Below are positions 19,733 to 27,643 of a DNA stretch of 64,000 nt, piece by piece. Source of the DNA: G963665185 sp963665185 (lineage in GTDB: Bacteria > Desulfobacterota > Desulfovibrionia > Desulfovibrionales > Desulfovibrionaceae); assembly GCA_963665185.2 (NCBI GenBank), contig CAXXPO010000027.1:1-64000 (forward strand), read 5' to 3'. The notes beneath the pieces are model-generated. The model was not told where the DNA came from and did no database searches. It was given only the letters and a program-made list of their open reading frames with translations. A program made the position numbers and the translations under genes. Within the stretch, counting starts at the first letter, position 1; each line of letters opens with the position of its first letter.

Positions 19733-20702
19733 ATGGACGAAAATATCAAGGTTCTGCTCGTTGACGACGAAGCGGCCTTCCGTGTGACGACGTTAAAAAT
19801 TCTCGAACGCGAAGGGATTCTCCGTGAAGGGCGCGGGAAGCGGCGAGGAAGCCCTTGCCAGCATCTGTGACCGTGAACCCGACGTGGTCGTGCTGGACCT
19901 GGAAATGGGAGGCAGCGACGGGCAACGCCACCCTGGAAAATAATCAAGCAAAACCATCCCATGGTCGCGGTCATCATGCTGACCGGACACGCCAATGCCT
20001 ACAGCGTCATCGACGCGGTCTACGAAGGCGCGTTCGATTACCTGGCAAAGCCTTGCGACATTCCGTACCTGATATCGCGCATTTACGACGCCTACGCCTC
20101 GGTGGCCAACGGACTGGCCTGGATGGGCGAAAAGCAGGCCATGGATCTGATGATCCCGGTTGCCAGATACACGCGCCTAACCCGCTGATTGCACCGTGCG
20201 CGAGGCATTCCGCAAGCTTCTGGAACACAACCGTTCCATGCCCCCGGACGAACACGCCCAGGGCAAGGGACGGCGTTCCCTGCTGGTCCTCGACGACTCG
20301 GAACGCATCATCGGCTACCTGACCTGCCACGAACTGTTGGCCGCACTGCACAAGGCCCACGGCCGCAAGACACGGCCAAGGTCCGCCGATACGGCCAAGT
20401 GGGACAAGTTCTTCTGGCGCGGCGTTTTCACCCGCCAGGTGGAAGATCTGCTGGACATTCAGGTGGATGCCGTGATGGACCCGCACAACGAATCCGTGGA
20501 AGCCGGAGCAAGCCTGTTCGAAGTGGCCGAGGAAATGTTCTCCAAGGGACTGCGCCGCATCCTTGTCATGGATTCCGGCGAGTTCGTGGGCATCATCCGG
20601 GATCAGGAACTGTTCGCGGAAATCGGGGACCTGGCCCTGCGCGATCCCGGGCAGCAAAATAATTTCAAAAAAAGACTTGCCAAGCAGCGCCAGGTCAGAT
20701 AA
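19733..20702 (+). CDS. Response regulator receiver with C-terminal CBS domain pair, frameshifted
   Basis: MDENIKVLLVDDEAAF is a receiver N-terminus; VVVLDLEMGG supplies the phospho-acceptor Asp, MLTGHA the conserved Thr and YLAKPCD the Lys. After the receiver, AMDLMIPVARYTRL opens a CBS domain whose partner runs VREAFRKLLEHNRSMP to GYLTCHELL; a second CBS unit follows (VDAVMDPHNESVEAGASLFE to IIRDQELF). So the output is probably adenine-nucleotide sensing, not DNA binding. Slips near 19815, 19935 and 20179 (one extra C) split the frame. GGAGG lies 7 nt before the ATG. No partner kinase is adjacent. Confidence 0.8.
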
Positions 20703-20723
20703 ACACCTTTTTCTCGAACGGTG

Positions 20724-20798
20724 CTGGGGTAGCTCAGTCGGTAGAGCAGGGGACTGAAAATCCCCGTGTCGGGAGTTCAATTCTCTCCCCCAGCACCA
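20724..20798 (+). tRNA. tRNA-Phe (GAA), anticodon loop one base short
   Basis: Cloverleaf: acceptor GCTGGGG/CCCCAGC, TA, D arm GCTC...GAGC, anticodon stem GGGGA/TCCCC, T arm with TTCAATT, discriminator A and encoded CCA. The anticodon loop reads CTGAAA, six bases, where tRNA-Phe has seven (CTGAAAA). The total is 75 nt where 76 is expected. This is a single-base loss in an A-run, in line with other homopolymer indels in the window. Confidence 0.93.
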
Positions 20799-20809
20799 TC
20801 ACGAAATCA

Positions 20810-20845
20810 AAAGCCTGCGCTTACAAAAAGCGCAGGCTTTTTTTT
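20810..20845 (+). terminator. Intrinsic terminator after tRNA-Phe
   Basis: AAAGCCTGCGC (20810-20820) pairs with GCGCAGGCTTT (20830-20840) around a 9-nt loop and is followed by more T residues. Confidence 0.92.
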
Positions 20846-20964
20846 GTTTGTCAGACGAGTTTCCTTCCGACTTCAAGAAGACTAATGTGGTCACCAACAC
20901 CGCCATCCATACACGCCCCCCCTGAACCATCCGGCAGGATGCAAGGGGCTGAAGGAGTCACCGC

Positions 20965-21530
20965 ATGCACAACAAGACGCAACTCGGTCCGGCCAACGCC
21001 ATGTACCCGGCGCTGACCACCATTGTCGGAACCCTGGTGGACGGCCGCCCGAACTGGCTGACCATCGCCCATGTGGGCATCATGAACCACGGCACTCCCA
21101 TGTACCTTTCCGTCAGCCTGAACAAACGCCACCACAGCACCCGGGGCATCCTGGAAAACAAGACCTTCAGCATCAATGTGCCGTCCCGCGAAATGCTCAT
21201 CGTCACCGACTACGTGGGCCTTGTCAGCGGACGGAACACGGACAAGTCCGGACTCTTCGACACCTTTTACGGCGAACTCGAAACCGCGCCCATGATCGGG
21301 GAATGCCCCCTGTGCATGGAACTGCGCCTCAAAACAGACCCTGGACATGGACACGCATGACGTGTTCCGTGGGGGAACTGGTGCAGACCTATGCGGACGC
21401 TGCGGTCCTTGAGGAGGGAAAAGTGGACTACGCCAGGGTGGCTCCCATTCTCTTTGATTTCCAACGCATCAAATACTGGTCTCTGGGGGAGGAAATCGGC
21501 ACCCCCTGGAACGACCGGAAAAAGTCATGA
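20965..21530 (+). CDS. Flavin reductase family protein, two frameshifts
   Basis: The FMN-binding split-barrel fold is indicated by the N-terminal PALTTIVGTLVDGRPNWLTI, the substrate-side block SLNKRHHSTRGI, the NVPSREM segment and DYVGLVSGRNTDKSG. The frame breaks at 21334 (an extra A in 'ctcaaaacag') and 21367 (an extra C before 'gtggggg'). Removing both gives HDVFVGELVQTYAD and a C-terminus ending at 21530, a normal length of about 188 residues. Relatives reduce free flavin or act as flavoredoxins in sulfate reducers. A second member of the family is at 22870. Its electron donor cannot be told from sequence. Confidence 0.8.
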
Positions 21531-21580
21531 AAAATTCAAAGTGATCATTCATCATCACCCACAAACACTGGAGACACTCC

Positions 21581-22756
21581 ATGAATAATTTCGTCTACCA
21601 CATCCCCACCAAGATCTTTTTCGGCAAAGGGCAGATTTCCCACCTCGGCGCCTCCATCAGGGAATTCGGCGGCAGCCGGGTGCTGCTTGGGTATGGCGGG
21701 GGAAGTATCAAGCGCGCCGGAATTTATGACGCAGCAACCACACAACTCAGAAAAAACGGACTGGACTTTGTGGAGCTTCCCGGAATCCAGCCAAATCCCC
21801 GCATGCAAAGTGTAAGGGAAGGCATCGCCCTGTACCACGAGAACAAATGCGACTTCATCCTGGCCGTGGGCGGAGGGTCCACCCTGGACGCCTGCAAAGC
21901 CATTGCCGCGGGCGTGGGCTATGACGGCGACGTCATGGACCTGCTGATCGGCAAAGCCCAAACCGCCAATGCCGCGCCTCTGGGAACCATCCTGACCATG
22001 GCCGGGACCGGAAGCGAGATGAACTTCGCCTGTGTTATCAGCGTGGGGGAAGACCACAAAAAACGGGTTATCAAGCATCCGGAACTGTATCCCAAATTTT
22101 CCATTCTCGATCCGGAATACACTTTCACCGTCCCGGCCTATCAGTCCATGGCGGGTTGTGCCGATATTCTCTGCCATCTCATGGAGCAGTACTTCACCCC
22201 CGAATGCGGTGCCGACGTTCAAAACCGTATGAACGAAGGCCTTATGAAGGTGGTCCTGGAAAATTCGCCAAAGTTGCTGAAAAATCCCGAGGAGTACGAC
22301 ACCCGCGCCTCCATCATGTGGGCCAGCAGCATGGCCTTGGGAGGACTCCAACTGTCACTCGGCAAGCCGAAATGTCGCTTCCCGCTGCATGCCATGGGCC
22401 ATGAACTCTCCAGCCTGTACGACATGACCCACGGCGTCACGCTCGCCCTGCTGACTCCGGCCTGGATGGACCACACCATGCGCACCGCCCCGGAAACCAT
22501 TTACCAGTTCGCCCGTTTCGCCCGCAACGTGTTCAACGTGCGCGAAGACAGTGATGCCAATGCTGCGGAACAAGGCATACACAAGCTGCAACAATTCTAT
22601 GAAATCATCGGCATGCCCGCCAACCTGCGCGAGGCCGGGGTGGAAGAGGACAAGCTGCGTTATCTGGCGGAAAAGGCCACGGAAAACGGCACTCTCGGCA
22701 GCCTGACTTCCATAGGTCCGGACCAGGCGTACGACATATTGTGCGCGGCATACTGA
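21581..22756 (+). CDS. Iron-containing alcohol dehydrogenase (NADPH butanol-dehydrogenase type)
   Basis: 391 residues of group III alcohol dehydrogenase. The Rossmann-like N-domain carries GGGS (97-100) followed by TLDACKAIA. Metal ligands are expected at D195 and H199 (GCADILCH) and at the two His in HAMGHELSSLYDMTHG (around 265-280), all present. The closest memory is YqhD/BdhA-type aldehyde reductase, which uses NADPH. GGAG stands 7 nt ahead of the ATG. It sits between two flavin-reductase-like genes, suggesting a shared redox or detoxification unit, but no operon proof. Confidence 0.9.
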   Translation: MNNFVYHIPTKIFFGKGQISHLGASIREFGGSRVLLGYGGGSIKRAGIYDAATTQLRKNGLDFVELPGIQPNPRMQSVREGIALYHENKCDFILAVGGGSTLDACKAIAAGVGYDGDVMDLLIGKAQTANAAPLGTILTMAGTGSEMNFACVISVGEDHKKRVIKHPELYPKFSILDPEYTFTVPAYQSMAGCADILCHLMEQYFTPECGADVQNRMNEGLMKVVLENSPKLLKNPEEYDTRASIMWASSMALGGLQLSLGKPKCRFPLHAMGHELSSLYDMTHGVTLALLTPAWMDHTMRTAPETIYQFARFARNVFNVREDSDANAAEQGIHKLQQFYEIIGMPANLREAGVEEDKLRYLAEKATENGTLGSLTSIGPDQAYDILCAAY

Positions 22757-22869
22757 AAAGTCACCTCCTCCTGCGTCCCGGTCTGGTTTCCGCCTTTCCG
22801 CCATGAGGCAAAGCCGAGACGCTTCCGTGGGGTCCCAAAATCATTCACAATGCTTTAAGGAGAACACAA

Positions 22870-23445
22870 ATGAAAAAATCCATCAAACCGGACACCCTTG
22901 CCTATCCTTGTCCTGTATGGTGTGTGGGCAGCTACGCGCCGGACGGCACCCCCAACGTCATGACCATCGCCTGGGGCGGCATCTGCAACTCCATGCCCCC
23001 GTCCGTGACCGTATCCCTGCGCAAGGCCACGGCGACCTACGGCTACATCATGGATCGCCAAGCCTACACCGTCAGCATTCCTTCCGTACTGCACGTGGCC
23101 GAAGCCGATTACTTCGGCATGGTTTCCGGAAAAAACACGAATAAATTCCAGGACACCGGACTCACGCCCGTTTCCTCGGACGTGGTGGACGCCCCCTATG
23201 TGGACGAATTCCCGCTGATCCTGGAATGCAAGGTCGCGCATACCTTGGAATTGGGGCTTCATACCCAGTTCGTCGGCGAAATACTGAACATCAGGGTCGA
23301 TGAAAACGCGCTTGACGCAAAGGACAAGCCGATCATGGAGAAAATCGCCCCATTTGTCTTCGGCGCAGGGCAGCGGGAATACCACGCCCTTGGTCAGGTG
23401 GCGGGACAGGCCTTCGGCGACGGCAAAAAATACATAAAAAAATAG
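22870..23445 (+). CDS. Flavin reductase family protein (flavoredoxin-like)
   Basis: 191 residues. CPVWCVGSYAPDGTPNVMTIAWGG, SLRKATATYGYIM and MVSGKNTNKF mark the FMN-binding split barrel. In Desulfovibrio such proteins include flavoredoxin, an electron carrier able to reduce sulfite-pathway enzymes. The N-terminus matches members that begin directly with the first strand (MKKSIKPDTLAYPCP). AAGGAG precedes the ATG by 8 nt. Unlike the 20965 gene it is intact. The two share the same fold but differ enough to be paralogues, not a recent duplication. Confidence 0.85.
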   Translation: MKKSIKPDTLAYPCPVWCVGSYAPDGTPNVMTIAWGGICNSMPPSVTVSLRKATATYGYIMDRQAYTVSIPSVLHVAEADYFGMVSGKNTNKFQDTGLTPVSSDVVDAPYVDEFPLILECKVAHTLELGLHTQFVGEILNIRVDENALDAKDKPIMEKIAPFVFGAGQREYHALGQVAGQAFGDGKKYIKK

Positions 23446-23533
23446 GACGCCGTCCCCCACGCCCGACAAAACACGTTCCTGGGCAACATGCCCAATGTGC
23501 CCAGGAACGGCAGAATATCCAGACGGAGTCCCC

Positions 23534-24358
23534 ATGCTGCAATTCAAGGTTGATGCAGAACGCTGCTCCCAGTGCGGCCTGTGCGTCCAGGACTGTCCCT
23601 TCGGCGCCATGGCAATGGAAGAATACCCGGTCATTCCCGACGAGAATGCCTGCCTGCGTTGCCAGCACTGCCTGGCGGTCTGCCCGACGGCCGCCATCTC
23701 CATTCTCGGCAAGGACCCGGACCAAAGCCTCCCGCTCAAGGACAACCTTCCCAGCGCGGAAAAAATGGCCGTGCTCATCAGGGGACGCAGATCCGTACGC
23801 CGGTACAAAAATGAATCCCTGGACCCCGCCGTGCTCCGGGAGCTTCTGGAAACCACCTGGCACGCCCCCACGGGCGTCAACTCCCAAAAAGTCCTGCTCA
23901 CGGTCACGGAGACCATGGAAACTACCCGCGCCTTGCGGGACGCAGTCTACGACGGGCTGGCCGTGGTTGTTCCGCAAGGATCCCTGCCCGACAACATGAT
24001 CGGCGAGTACCTGACCAAAGCCCATCATTTGTGGAAAGAAAAACAGGCGGACATCATTTTCCGCGGCGCGCCCCATTGCGTCTTCGCCTCCGCGCCCGTC
24101 AGCTGGGGAGGCGGCATGGCGGACATGCACATCAGCCTGTCCTACCTGGAGTTGATGGCCCAGACCATGGGGATCGGCACGCTCTGGAACGGCATGCTCA
24201 AGTGGGCCGTGGGAACAGTTTTCCCCGACCTGCGGCAACGTCTCGGCATCCCGGACGACCATGACCTCGGTTGCGCCATGGTCCTGGGCAGACCCGGCGT
24301 CAAATACCACCGGACAGTCCAACGCTCTCCCGCCAATCTCAACCGGGTCGTCTGGTAA
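23534..24358 (+). CDS. Ferredoxin-nitroreductase fusion protein
   Basis: 274 residues. Two 4Fe-4S motifs come first: CSQCGLCVQDCP and CLRCQHCLAVCP (about residues 11-52). Then a nitroreductase-fold FMN domain begins at RGRRSVRRYKNESLD, with TWHAPTGVNSQ as the FMN loop and GIGTLWNG later. The ferredoxin part likely feeds electrons to FMN for reduction of nitro-, quinone- or similar compounds. ATG 23534 has GGAG 5 nt upstream and puts the first Cys close to the N-terminus as in relatives. Natural substrate unknown. Confidence 0.9.
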   Translation: MLQFKVDAERCSQCGLCVQDCPFGAMAMEEYPVIPDENACLRCQHCLAVCPTAAISILGKDPDQSLPLKDNLPSAEKMAVLIRGRRSVRRYKNESLDPAVLRELLETTWHAPTGVNSQKVLLTVTETMETTRALRDAVYDGLAVVVPQGSLPDNMIGEYLTKAHHLWKEKQADIIFRGAPHCVFASAPVSWGGGMADMHISLSYLELMAQTMGIGTLWNGMLKWAVGTVFPDLRQRLGIPDDHDLGCAMVLGRPGVKYHRTVQRSPANLNRVVW

Positions 24359-24722
24359 CCGTTCCCCATCCCCCGGTTCCGCAAACAACGGGAGGCGTTC
24401 CCGCCGCACCTCAAGACGCCCCTGGCTCCCGGCGCAATTCCGGGAGTCAGAGGTCCGCATGTTTCCGATACGGCTGTTGAAATCATTCAACGGACGAAGA
24501 TGCATCGTGGGCAAACCTTGCCCTCATTTCTGATTTTACTTGGCCTGCGGAATGCCCTATGCTCGAGCTAATGAACCGGAACCTCCCGTTCCACCATGCC
24601 TTTCCGGCTGCAGTAGGAATTTTTTTTCTCTCAGGGTCTACAACTCCTGAACATTCAGCCGATAAACAGTTTTCAGACGGGTGCGGAAAACAACACGCTC
24701 CGGCAGAAAACAGGTAGGATAC
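24359..24722. other. Intergenic region ahead of the GDP-fucose genes
   Basis: 364 bp with no gene I can support. A short imperfect inverted repeat (GTTGAA-ATCA-TTCAAC, 24476-24491) is the only obvious structure. It probably holds the promoter of gmd, but I cannot point to clear -35/-10 boxes. Confidence 0.4.
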
Positions 24723-25808
24723 ATGGCGAAAACAGCACTCATCAGCGGCATCACCGGCCAGGACGGCGCATACCTGGCAAAATTCCTGCTGGACAAAGGA
24801 TATACGGTCCATGGCATCAAACGCCGGGCTTCCCTGTTCAACACCCAAAGGATCGACAGCTTCTACCAGGGACCGCACATCCGGAACCGGAACTTCTTCC
24901 TGCACTACGGCGACCTGACCGACTCCAGCAACCTCATCCGCCTGATGCAGGAAATCCAGCCCGACGAAGTCTACAACCTGGCCGCGCAAAGCCATGTCGC
25001 CGTATCTTTCGAACAGCCGGAATATACTGCCGACGTGACCGGACTGGGCACGTTGCGCCTTCTGGAGGCCATCCGCCTGCTGGGGTTGGAAAAGAAAACC
25101 AGATTTTATCAGGCCTCCACATCCGAGCTCTTCGGCTTGGTCGGCGAAACCCCGCAAAACGAAAAGACTCCCTTTCATCCCCGTTCCCCCTACGGGGTCG
25201 CCAAACTCTACGCCTACTGGATCTGCGTCAATTACCGCGAGGCCTACGGCATGTTCGCCTGCAACGGTATTCTCTTCAACCACGAATCCCCGATGCGCGG
25301 GGAGACATTCGTCACCCGCAAGATCACCCGCGCCCTGGCCCGCATAAAACTGGGCTTGCAGGACATGCTCCATCTGGGCAACCTCAATGCCAAGCGAGAC
25401 TGGGGGCACGCCGCCGATTATGTCGAAGCCCAATGGCTCATGCTGCAACAGGACCAGCCTGAAGATTTCGTCATCGCCACAGGTGAGCAGCACTCGGTAC
25501 GCGAATTCGTGGAACACGCGGCCCGCGAACTGGAAATGCAGATCACCTGGCGCGGTTCCGGCGTGGAAGAAAAAGGATACGACGCGCAAGGCAGATGCAT
25601 TGTGGCGGTGGACCCTCACTATTATCGCCCCAGCGAAGTGGAGACCCTGCTTGGCGATTCCGGCAAGGCCAAGGAAAAGCTGGGATGGGCTCCCCGAACA
25701 ACCTACGCCGAACTTGTCCGGGAAATGGCCCGGCAAGACTATATGGAAGCCCAACGGGAAAAGCTCTGCAAGGACAATGGCTATGACTTCTGCCTCCCCC
25801 AGGAATAG
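24723..25808 (+). CDS. gmd: GDP-mannose 4,6-dehydratase
   Basis: 361 residues. Makes GDP-4-keto-6-deoxymannose, the first step to GDP-fucose. NADP site GITGQDGAYLAKFLL at the N-terminus, RRASLFNTQRID in the cofactor loop, STSELFG with the catalytic Ser/Thr-Glu, and YGVAKLYAYW with the Tyr-xxx-Lys pair. NHESPMRGETFVTRKIT is diagnostic of Gmd. ATG 24723 is chosen because it begins the conserved MAKTALISGITG; an in-frame upstream start would add 14 atypical residues. The fcl gene starts 2 bp after the stop. Confidence 0.97.
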   Translation: MAKTALISGITGQDGAYLAKFLLDKGYTVHGIKRRASLFNTQRIDSFYQGPHIRNRNFFLHYGDLTDSSNLIRLMQEIQPDEVYNLAAQSHVAVSFEQPEYTADVTGLGTLRLLEAIRLLGLEKKTRFYQASTSELFGLVGETPQNEKTPFHPRSPYGVAKLYAYWICVNYREAYGMFACNGILFNHESPMRGETFVTRKITRALARIKLGLQDMLHLGNLNAKRDWGHAADYVEAQWLMLQQDQPEDFVIATGEQHSVREFVEHAARELEMQITWRGSGVEEKGYDAQGRCIVAVDPHYYRPSEVETLLGDSGKAKEKLGWAPRTTYAELVREMARQDYMEAQREKLCKDNGYDFCLPQE

Positions 25809-25809
25809 T

Positions 25810-26745
25810 ATGGAACGCAACTCCAGGATTTTTGTGGCCGGACACCGGGGACTGGTTGGTTCCGCCCTGGTGCGGGCCCTGCATGCGCAGGGATACGACA
25901 ACCTTGTGCTGAAAACACGGCAGGAGGTGGACCTGAGCGACCAGCGGCAGGTACGCTCTTTTTTCCAGCGGGAACGTCCGGAATACGTTTTCCTGGCCGC
26001 CGCGAAAGTCGGCGGCATCATGGCAAATTCCACGGCCCCGGCAGACTTCATCCGGGACAACCTGTTCATTGGAAGCAACGTCATCGACGCGGCTTACCGC
26101 AACGGGGCAAAAAAACTCCTTTTTCTCGGATCGTCCTGCATCTATCCAAAACACGCGCCCCAACCCATCTCGGAAGACTGCCTGCTCACCGGCCCGCTGG
26201 AGCCGACCAACGAATGGTACGCCATCGCCAAGATCGCCGGACTCAAAATGTGCGCGGCCTACAAACGGCAATACGGATTCAACGCCATCAGCGTCATGCC
26301 CACCAACCTGTACGGACCGCAGGACAATTTCGACCCCCACGGATCGCACGTCATCCCCGGCCTGATGCGCCGCTTCCACGAAGCCGTGACCACTGGCGCC
26401 GGGCAGGTTACGGTTTGGGGCGACGGCACGCCCCTGCGTGAATTCCTGCATGTGGACGACCTGGCGGACGCCTGCCTGCACCTGATGCGGGTCTATGATG
26501 AAGAACAGACCATCAATGTGGGCGCGGGAGTGGAAATGTCCATTCGGGAGCTGGCCGAATGCATTGCGGAAACAGTGGGATTCAAGGGCGACATTGTTTT
26601 CGACACGTCCAAGCCCAACGGAACGCCTCGAAAACTGCTGGATTCTTCCCGCTTGAAAAACACGGGATGGCAACCCAAGGTGGATTTCAAAGAAGGACTG
26701 GCGGCCACCTACCGTTGCTACAGAGCAAAGGAAGCACAGGGATAA
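25810..26745 (+). CDS. fcl: GDP-L-fucose synthase
   Basis: 311 residues. Epimerises and reduces GDP-4-keto-6-deoxymannose to GDP-L-fucose with NADPH. AGHRGLVGSALVRAL is the Rossmann start, GSSCIYPK gives the catalytic Ser/Cys region, and WYAIAKIAG has the Tyr-xxx-Lys. Starts 2 bp after the gmd stop, whose last codons supply AGGA as ribosome-binding site. It is followed 7 bp later by a glycosyltransferase that may use its product. Confidence 0.97.
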   Translation: MERNSRIFVAGHRGLVGSALVRALHAQGYDNLVLKTRQEVDLSDQRQVRSFFQRERPEYVFLAAAKVGGIMANSTAPADFIRDNLFIGSNVIDAAYRNGAKKLLFLGSSCIYPKHAPQPISEDCLLTGPLEPTNEWYAIAKIAGLKMCAAYKRQYGFNAISVMPTNLYGPQDNFDPHGSHVIPGLMRRFHEAVTTGAGQVTVWGDGTPLREFLHVDDLADACLHLMRVYDEEQTINVGAGVEMSIRELAECIAETVGFKGDIVFDTSKPNGTPRKLLDSSRLKNTGWQPKVDFKEGLAATYRCYRAKEAQG

Positions 26746-26752
26746 CAACCGT

Positions 26753-27568
26753 ATGGACCTGAAAACGAACACAAAGAAAATTTCCGTCATCGTCCCCACA
26801 TACAACCAGGCACAGTACCTTGGCGCATGCCTGGACTCCATCTGGTTCCAGGACTACCCCGACCTGGAAATCATTGTGGTGGCCGACCCCTCGCCGGACC
26901 AGACCTCGGAAGTGCTGGCCGGATTCAGGCAGGCCGTGGAAAACGACACGGTCTCCTATGCGTCCAAGGCTGAAAGCAATGGGACCGTCAGCCGCACGGA
27001 GCATCCACGCTATCAAGGCCGAGGCCGCGAACTGATCATTGTGGAGAACCAGAACCGCCTGGGACATACCCCCTCGTATAACCTGGGTTTTGAAATGGCG
27101 ACCGGCAAATACGCCACGTACATCGCCTCGGACGACATCTGCCATCCGCAGATGCTTTCCACCATGGCCGAACCGCTGGAAAGGGAGGAGGCCGATTTCG
27201 TCTATTCCGACATGTTCGTGGTTGATGACGCCATGCGGATTTTACGGGAATTCAGACTCCCGGACTACACATTTGAAGCGGCTTTCTGCGACTGGTATCT
27301 GTGCGGCGTGTCCAAGCTGTACCGCACGGAGCTTCATGAAAAGTACGGATATTTTGACGCTACCTATGTCGCCAACGATCACGAATGCTATCTGCGCTTT
27401 GCCATGAACGGCGCACGCTTCCTGCATATCCCAAAAGTGCTGTATTCGGTCAGGTCGCACGACCAGCGCGACGTGGACGTACACAGTGAAACGAGCATGA
27501 AGAAGCTTTTTGCAGAATCCTGCATGCTGGTGGAAAAGGCACGGAGGTTTGCCGGCTCCGCCCGGTAA
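26753..27568 (+). CDS. Family 2 glycosyltransferase
   Basis: 271 residues with the GT-A start ISVIVPTYNQAQYLGACLDSI, the acidic EIIVVADPSPDQT, and the DXD-like ASDDICHP near residue 125. A 40-residue insertion (about 62-98) separates the first two blocks. No membrane segment, so a soluble or peripheral enzyme. Only 7 bp after fcl, it is a candidate fucosyl or other surface-glycan transferase; acceptor and donor are not decidable. Confidence 0.85.
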   Translation: MDLKTNTKKISVIVPTYNQAQYLGACLDSIWFQDYPDLEIIVVADPSPDQTSEVLAGFRQAVENDTVSYASKAESNGTVSRTEHPRYQGRGRELIIVENQNRLGHTPSYNLGFEMATGKYATYIASDDICHPQMLSTMAEPLEREEADFVYSDMFVVDDAMRILREFRLPDYTFEAAFCDWYLCGVSKLYRTELHEKYGYFDATYVANDHECYLRFAMNGARFLHIPKVLYSVRSHDQRDVDVHSETSMKKLFAESCMLVEKARRFAGSAR

Positions 27569-27643
27569 CGGGTCCCGGTTTTTCCATCCGCGGTGGCAGC
27601 CCACTCCCCAACGACAGAAGCAGTTCCCCCTGGAAAATCCCCC

